NCBI GenBank assembly: GCA_018648655.1
Contig: JABGQV010000100.1
Location: 1 to 37,619 of the forward strand
Source: Anaerolineae bacterium
GTDB taxonomy: Bacteria > Chloroflexota > Anaerolineae > Anaerolineales > Villigracilaceae
Length of the DNA: 37,619 nucleotides
Direction: 5' to 3'
Shown here in pieces: positions 33,182 through 37,619 of the stretch. Position 1 is the first letter of the stretch. The number at the start of each line of letters is the position of its first letter. The notes below the pieces were generated by a model. The model searched no databases and was not told the origin of the DNA. It worked only from the letters and a program-made list of their open reading frames with translations. A program made the translations under genes and the position numbers.

Positions 33182-34867
33182 ATGCAAACGCGCTGGCAAA
33201 TACAATCGAAATTACCTCCCATTGTGGATGAAGCCTTAACGAAATTCCCGCCTGTTTTACGACAACTGCTCTTCAATCGTGGTTACGCAACAGATGAAGA
33301 AGCACGTGCCTTCCTAAAAGCCAAACCAGATTTTGATACTTCCCCATGGGGGCTGAAAGATATGGATGTGGCAATAGAGCGCATTATTCAGGCAATTGAT
33401 GGGAGCGAAAAAGTTGTCATATATGGTGATTATGATGTAGATGGTGTTACATCTTCTGCACTTCTCGTTGAACTTTTACGCTCTTTTGGCGTAGATGTAG
33501 ATGCTTATATCCCTGACCGCTTCAAAGAAGGTTATGGGATTAATATTGATGCCTTAGATGGCTTTGTTGAAAAAGAGATAGATCTAGTCATCTCTGTAGA
33601 TTGTGGGATTCGTGCCATAGCACCAGCAGAATATGCGCGCAAAATAAAACTTGACCTCATCGTTACCGATCATCATCACCCTGGAGCAGTATTACCCAAT
33701 GCGCTTGCGGTGATAGATCCCAAACGTGAAGATGATGACTATGCTCAAAAAATGCTAGCGGGTGTAGGCATCGCCTATAAAATTGCTGAGGCATTAATGG
33801 AGAAAGTCGGTGAAGAATCATCACTTGCTTCGGCAGAACCTTTGCTCGACTTGGTCGCGCTGGGCACTGTAGCAGATTTGGCGCCACTTGAAGGTGAAAA
33901 TCATCGTTTTGTACGGCGTGGATTGCGCATTATGCGTCATGCACAGAGGCAGGGACTTGTCTCTCTGGCAGGGGTGGCGGGCGTTAATATAAAAGAAGTA
34001 AGTGCCATGAATATCGGCTTTGGTCTAGGTCCACGCCTCAACGCGGCCGGGAGACTATACTCTGCGCTTTCTGCTTATGAGTTACTGATGGAAAAAGACC
34101 TCCACAGAGCGGGAGAAATGGCACAGGAACTAGAGAATATTAATCGTGAAAGACAAAGCCTGACGCGCACCATACAAGATCAGGCCGAAATAATTGCGCT
34201 TGCGGCCGATAAAGATGCCTTCTTGCTTTTCGCCGCATCACCAGAGTTCAATCCTGGCGTCGTTGGTTTAGCAGCATCTCGCTTGGCAGATAGCTATTAT
34301 CGCCCTGCTATTGTGGGGCAGGTCAAAGAAGAAACAACAGTTTGTTCTTGCCGCTCAATTGCAGAATTTCATATCACCGATGCACTAGATGAATGTGCAG
34401 AATTTCTCGTAAAACATGGTGGTCACGCTGCAGCAGCAGGCTTCACGATTCGCAATGAAAATGTGGGTGCATTTCTGAAGAAAATGCGCGAAATCGCCGA
34501 ACGAAAACTTGCGGACGTAGATTTGAATCCCGTTTTAGTCGCAGATATGGAAGTGCCGCTTTCTGACTTAAGCTTTGAGATGCTTGAGCATCTTAATTAC
34601 CTGGAACCAACGGGTTACGGAAATCCACGCCCGATTTTTGTTTCACGAGATTTAAGCGTAAAATTGGCACGCGCTGTGGGGAGCGATAAATCACATCTTA
34701 AGCTAAAAGTTAGTGATGGAAAAGTCAATATGGATGGAATTGCCTTTCGGCTGGGGCACCTTAAGCCTGAATTGCCTGCAAAAGTTGATTTGATCTACAC
34801 TTTTGAAGTCAATGAATGGCAGGGACGAAAATCCTTACAGCTGAATGTCAAAGATATAAAGTTTTAG
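33182..34867 (+). CDS. recJ: Single-stranded-DNA exonuclease RecJ
   Basis: This 561-residue DHH-family 5'-3' exonuclease acts on single-stranded DNA in mismatch, base-excision and recombination repair. Metal-binding motifs are complete: YGDYDVDG (Asp83, Asp85, Asp87), SVDCG (Asp140), TDHHHP (Asp163, His164, His165) and LGTVADLAPL. The DHHA1 part has the RNA/DNA-binding KHGGHAAAAGF (about 413-423), and a C-terminal OB-fold domain follows (YGNPRPIFVSRDL). Length is close to E. coli RecJ. An AAGGA precedes the ATG. It is a single-gene transcript with a strong terminator. Confidence 0.95.
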   Translation: MQTRWQIQSKLPPIVDEALTKFPPVLRQLLFNRGYATDEEARAFLKAKPDFDTSPWGLKDMDVAIERIIQAIDGSEKVVIYGDYDVDGVTSSALLVELLRSFGVDVDAYIPDRFKEGYGINIDALDGFVEKEIDLVISVDCGIRAIAPAEYARKIKLDLIVTDHHHPGAVLPNALAVIDPKREDDDYAQKMLAGVGIAYKIAEALMEKVGEESSLASAEPLLDLVALGTVADLAPLEGENHRFVRRGLRIMRHAQRQGLVSLAGVAGVNIKEVSAMNIGFGLGPRLNAAGRLYSALSAYELLMEKDLHRAGEMAQELENINRERQSLTRTIQDQAEIIALAADKDAFLLFAASPEFNPGVVGLAASRLADSYYRPAIVGQVKEETTVCSCRSIAEFHITDALDECAEFLVKHGGHAAAAGFTIRNENVGAFLKKMREIAERKLADVDLNPVLVADMEVPLSDLSFEMLEHLNYLEPTGYGNPRPIFVSRDLSVKLARAVGSDKSHLKLKVSDGKVNMDGIAFRLGHLKPELPAKVDLIYTFEVNEWQGRKSLQLNVKDIKF

Positions 34868-34873
34868 AAAGAG

Positions 34874-34906
34874 GACACCGAGTTTTTAGAAAAGCTCGGT
34901 GTTTTT
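34874..34906 (+). terminator. Rho-independent terminator of recJ
   Basis: The stem ACACCGAG pairs with CTCGGTGT, extended by T-A pairs, and is followed by five T residues. It shares most of its sequence with the terminator at 5267-5304. Confidence 0.85.
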
Positions 34907-34964
34907 CGTTAAAAACATTCGCTTCATTTATCATAATCGTGACATTTGTGTTTAAAAATTCTCG

Positions 34965-34970
34965 TATAAT
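34965..34970 (+). promoter_or_regulatory. Candidate -10 box for iorAB
   Basis: A consensus TATAAT 135 bases before the iorA start is the best promoter candidate in the gap. A TGACAT lies upstream at a non-optimal spacing of about 19-20 bases. It would give a leader of roughly 125-130 bases. Confidence 0.4.
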
Positions 34971-34985
34971 TTAAGCATCTTTTAG

Positions 34986-35095
34986 AAACCTGAAAGGTTT
35001 TATTGCTCTATATTCTATAATATGATGATTTTGAAGGCATAGATTTAATTTTGACTAGTTCTGGTTGAAACCTTTCGAGTTTTCCAGATTAGGAG
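34986..35095 (+). promoter_or_regulatory. Leader with mutually exclusive hairpins before iorA
   Basis: Hairpin 1 (34986-35000) pairs AAACCT with AGGTTT. Hairpin 2 (35060-35088) pairs TCTGG and AAAC with GTTT and CCAGA and ends two bases before the AGGAG ribosome site at 35091-35095. The right arm of hairpin 1 (GAAAGGTTT, 34992-35000) is also exactly complementary to AAACCTTTC in hairpin 2 (35068-35076). These pairings exclude each other, as in translation-controlling leaders. No known riboswitch class was recognised. Confidence 0.35.
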
Positions 35096-35104
35096 CCCCC
35101 CTTT

Positions 35105-36994
35105 ATGACAGAAGAACTTGTAAAACGTTTACTCTCAGGCAACGAAGCCCTTGCGCGTGGTGCGTGGGAGGCAGGTGTGGAAGTTGCCTCTGGTTATCCT
35201 GGTACGCCCAGCACCGAGATTTTAGAGAATTTCGCCAAAATGCCCGGTGTCTATGCCGAATGGGCGCCAAATGAAAAGGTTGCGTTAGATGTCGCCATAG
35301 GCGCGGCGTATGCGGGCAAACGCGCTATCGCCACGATGAAGCATGTGGGTGTAAACGTGGCTGCAGATTCGCTTTTTTATGCGGCATCTACAGGCGTAGA
35401 AGCGGGGCTAGTTATCATTGTCGCAGACGACCCCTCTATGCATTCTTCACAAAATGAGCAAGATACGCGCAATTACGCCAAATTTACGCGCATCCCTTGC
35501 CTAGACCCTGCCGATAGCCAAGAAGCAAAAGATATGATGCTGTCGGCATTTGAACTCAGCGAAGAATTCGATACCCCTGTTCTCATGCGCCCGACGACGC
35601 GCATCTGTCACACCGACAGTCTTGTGGAAACAGGCCCTGATCGCTACCAACAACCAGAACCGAGCAAATATCCACGCAACCCCGCCAAATATGTGATGGT
35701 TCCCGCCAATGCGCGTGGGCGGCATCCTCTTGTTGAAAAACGTCTTGAAAAAATGACCCAATTTGCCGAAAATACGCCATTAAATCGTGTTGAAATGCGT
35801 GGTAAAAAACTTGGCATTATCACTAATGGCGTTGCTTATCAATATGCCCGCGAGGTTTTCCCCAAAGCTAGCGTTCTCAAGCTTGGTATGTCTTATCCGC
35901 TCCCTCCGCAGAAGATCAAAGATTTTTCCTCACAAATGGATAAGATAATTGTGCTCGAGGAGCTTGACCCCTTCATCGAAGAGCAAGTTTTGTTGATGGG
36001 CGTAAAGCTTTATAAGCCAGATGGATGGGATGCGGGCGCATATCCGCATTTCAAGTCGATTTTCCCTATTATTGGCGAACTCGACCCGAAGATAGTGAGA
36101 GCGAACGCTATTCGGGCTGGGTTGCTGCCCGAGGAAAAGGGTACCAAGCTCAGAGCCACGCCTGTTCCGCAAGCTGATAAGGTGATTCCGCTGAATTTGC
36201 AGGAGAATCTTCCCAATCGCCCCCCTGTACTTTGTCCAGGATGTCCCCACAGAAGCTCTTTTTATATTTTGCATAAATTAAAACGCCCCATTAACGGCGA
36301 TATCGGATGTTATACCTTAGGTGTGGTGCCGCCCTTAAGCGCGATGGATACCTGTGGCTGCATGGGTGCCAGCATGGGCGTGGCGCATGGTGCGGTGGTA
36401 GCTGGAGACAGCGAAAGGCATATTGCCGTGATTGGCGATTCGACATTTTTTCACACCGGCGTACAGGCTTTGATGAACGTGGCGTATAACGGAAGCAATG
36501 TGATTACGATTATCATGGATAACCGCATCACGAGCATGACGGGACAACAAGAAAATCCCGCATCGGGAAAAACTTTGCAGGGGCGAGTAGCAAATGAAGT
36601 TGATATTGAGGCTTTGGTGCGCGCAATTGGCATCAAAAAGGTGAAACGTGTTGAAGCCTACGATGTAGACGCGATTGAGAAAACGCTCAAAGAATGGTTG
36701 AAAATTGATGAGCCTGCTGTGCTTATCACCGATCATGCTTGCGCCTTAGTGCCAGATGAGCGCCAAAAATACCTGGCTTTGGATGTGGTCGAAGAAGACT
36801 GTAATGGCTGCACGCTCTGCTTCCGTATCGGTTGCCCAGCAATTATTAAGTCGGATAAAGTGGATGAGAAAACACAACGCCCTATAGCTGAAATTGACCC
36901 ATTGCTTTGCACAGGCTGCGAAATTTGCTCACAGGTATGTCCGCGGGATGCGATTTTATTCAGAGATGATGTTTTGAAATTGAAAATGGTTTAG
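35105..36994 (+). CDS. iorA: Indolepyruvate ferredoxin oxidoreductase, alpha subunit
   Basis: Large subunit of the oxygen-sensitive enzyme that oxidatively decarboxylates aryl pyruvates (from Trp, Phe and Tyr) to aryl acyl-CoA, reducing ferredoxin. The N-terminal pyrimidine-binding part has SGYPGTPSTEI and the catalytic-type NEKVALDVAIGAAY. The middle has CPGCPHR (Cys377) and DIGCYTLG. The thiamine diphosphate site is GDSTFF (444) to IMDN (about 473). The C-terminus has two [4Fe-4S] sets: Cys566, 569, 572, 577 (four residues before the last Cys) and Cys602, 605, 608, 612. At 629 residues it is full length. A ribosome site AGGAG lies nine bases before the ATG. iorB follows after 10 bases. Confidence 0.96.
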   Translation: MTEELVKRLLSGNEALARGAWEAGVEVASGYPGTPSTEILENFAKMPGVYAEWAPNEKVALDVAIGAAYAGKRAIATMKHVGVNVAADSLFYAASTGVEAGLVIIVADDPSMHSSQNEQDTRNYAKFTRIPCLDPADSQEAKDMMLSAFELSEEFDTPVLMRPTTRICHTDSLVETGPDRYQQPEPSKYPRNPAKYVMVPANARGRHPLVEKRLEKMTQFAENTPLNRVEMRGKKLGIITNGVAYQYAREVFPKASVLKLGMSYPLPPQKIKDFSSQMDKIIVLEELDPFIEEQVLLMGVKLYKPDGWDAGAYPHFKSIFPIIGELDPKIVRANAIRAGLLPEEKGTKLRATPVPQADKVIPLNLQENLPNRPPVLCPGCPHRSSFYILHKLKRPINGDIGCYTLGVVPPLSAMDTCGCMGASMGVAHGAVVAGDSERHIAVIGDSTFFHTGVQALMNVAYNGSNVITIIMDNRITSMTGQQENPASGKTLQGRVANEVDIEALVRAIGIKKVKRVEAYDVDAIEKTLKEWLKIDEPAVLITDHACALVPDERQKYLALDVVEEDCNGCTLCFRIGCPAIIKSDKVDEKTQRPIAEIDPLLCTGCEICSQVCPRDAILFRDDVLKLKMV

Positions 36995-37004
36995 AGAGTT
37001 TTTT

Positions 37005-37586
37005 ATGAAAAAAACAAAAATTTTACTCACAGGTGTTGGCGGGCAAGGAACTATTCTCGCCAGCAATGTTTTAGCAGAATTGGGCATAAAGCTTGGCTAT
37101 GATAGTAAAAAAGCCGAAGTGCATGGCATGTCCCAGCGTGGCGGGAGCGTGATTTCGCATGTGTCTTGGGGAGAGGAAGTCTTTTCACCCGTTATCCCTG
37201 AAGGCGAAGCAGATATATTAATTTCTTTCGAGAAATTAGAAGCAATTCGCTTTGTGGGCGGGATTAAGCCAGACGCAATGGTGTTGATTAATGATTATGA
37301 GATCATTCCTATCACCGTTAGTTTTGGGACAGGAGAGTATCCGAGCAATGAGGAGATAAAATCTGCATTTGCACGAGTAACAGAGAATGTTCATTGGGTG
37401 AAGGGCGTTGCTATTGCGGAAGAGTTAGGCAATGCCAAAGCAGGTAATGTGGTTTTACTTGGCGCTCTTTCTAAGATTTTAGAAATGGATGTAAATGTGT
37501 GGCTGGATGTGATTGTGGCGCGTGTCCCGCCAAAATTTGTTGAATTAAATCGAAAAGCGTTTCAGGCTGGGAGAGATGCTGTTTAG
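37005..37586 (+). CDS. iorB: Indolepyruvate ferredoxin oxidoreductase, beta subunit
   Basis: This 193-residue partner of IorA belongs to the gamma-subunit-like family of 2-oxoacid oxidoreductases. It shows the nucleotide-binding start LTGVGGQGTILAS, the family marks AEVHGMSQRGGSV and FSPVIPEGEADILISFE, and an ordinary length. It is co-transcribed with iorA, 10 bases apart; AGAG is a weak ribosome site, so some translational coupling is likely. Stop lies about 30 bases before the window end, so a further operon member such as a phenylacetyl-CoA ligase could follow outside. Confidence 0.95.
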   Translation: MKKTKILLTGVGGQGTILASNVLAELGIKLGYDSKKAEVHGMSQRGGSVISHVSWGEEVFSPVIPEGEADILISFEKLEAIRFVGGIKPDAMVLINDYEIIPITVSFGTGEYPSNEEIKSAFARVTENVHWVKGVAIAEELGNAKAGNVVLLGALSKILEMDVNVWLDVIVARVPPKFVELNRKAFQAGRDAV

Positions 37587-37619
37587 TTAGTAAATTGCGT
37601 AGAGAATCAAAAAAAGTCC

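Noticed and set aside
1-37619. tRNA genes or CRISPR arrays
   Set aside because: No cloverleaf with T-arm and anticodon pattern and no regularly spaced repeats were found by eye on either strand; the palindromic repeats present are dispersed and not arrayed.

Overview
The window looks like a chromosomal segment of an anaerobic or facultative bacterium of moderate GC, most plausibly a member of the Chloroflexota (Anaerolineae-like). That assignment is an inference from gene content (CBS-containing family II pyrophosphatase, IorAB, a fused NAD(P)H-hydrate repair enzyme, an XdhD-like molybdenum hydroxylase, a DUF488-RecQ fusion) and was not tested by any search. No tRNA, rRNA, CRISPR array, transposase or integrase was seen.

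Layout. 1-5.4 kb is an AT-rich accessory-looking stretch: a von Willebrand A lipoprotein, then a translationally coupled pair of a STAND/NB-ARC ATPase and a TPR protein on the minus strand, then a 503-base gap holding two terminators. 5.4-8.9 kb carries a small membrane protein and a DinG-type helicase with an N-terminal exonuclease. 9.0-10.7 kb is a one-gene cassette: an ABC-type ATPase fused to a TOPRIM/DUF4435-like domain (candidate PARIS/OLD-like anti-phage gene). It lies between the true 3' end of dinG and a second, diverged copy of that end. 10.8-17.4 kb is a minus-strand housekeeping string: phosphohexomutase, TatD, polyprenyl synthase, YceD-like protein, membrane-tethered receiver domain, a possible structured RNA, and MetG. 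17.6-19.2 kb holds nnr. 19.4-28 kb is another minus-strand string: RecQ, polysaccharide deacetylase-like lipoprotein, MscS channel, CBS pyrophosphatase, XdhC, and then a separate SPFH protein. 28-32.9 kb holds an MFS carrier, an XdhD-like enzyme and a small conserved protein. 33.2-37.6 kb holds recJ and iorAB.

How the genes connect. DNA processing recurs (DinG, RecQ, RecJ, TatD). Molybdenum hydroxylase chemistry is represented by an XdhC maturation factor and an XdhD-like enzyme in separate transcription units. IorAB implies ferredoxin-linked fermentation of aromatic amino acids.

The most unusual signals are three. First, a family of short GC-rich palindromic repeats sits in two intergenic spacers and also, in frame, inside tatD and recQ; in recQ three different repeat-like sequences make up most of the linker between DUF488 and the helicase. 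Second, the dinG 3' end duplication flanks the ATPase-TOPRIM gene. Third, the XdhD-like protein keeps a ferredoxin-like N-terminal region in which all eight expected iron-sulfur cysteines are replaced.
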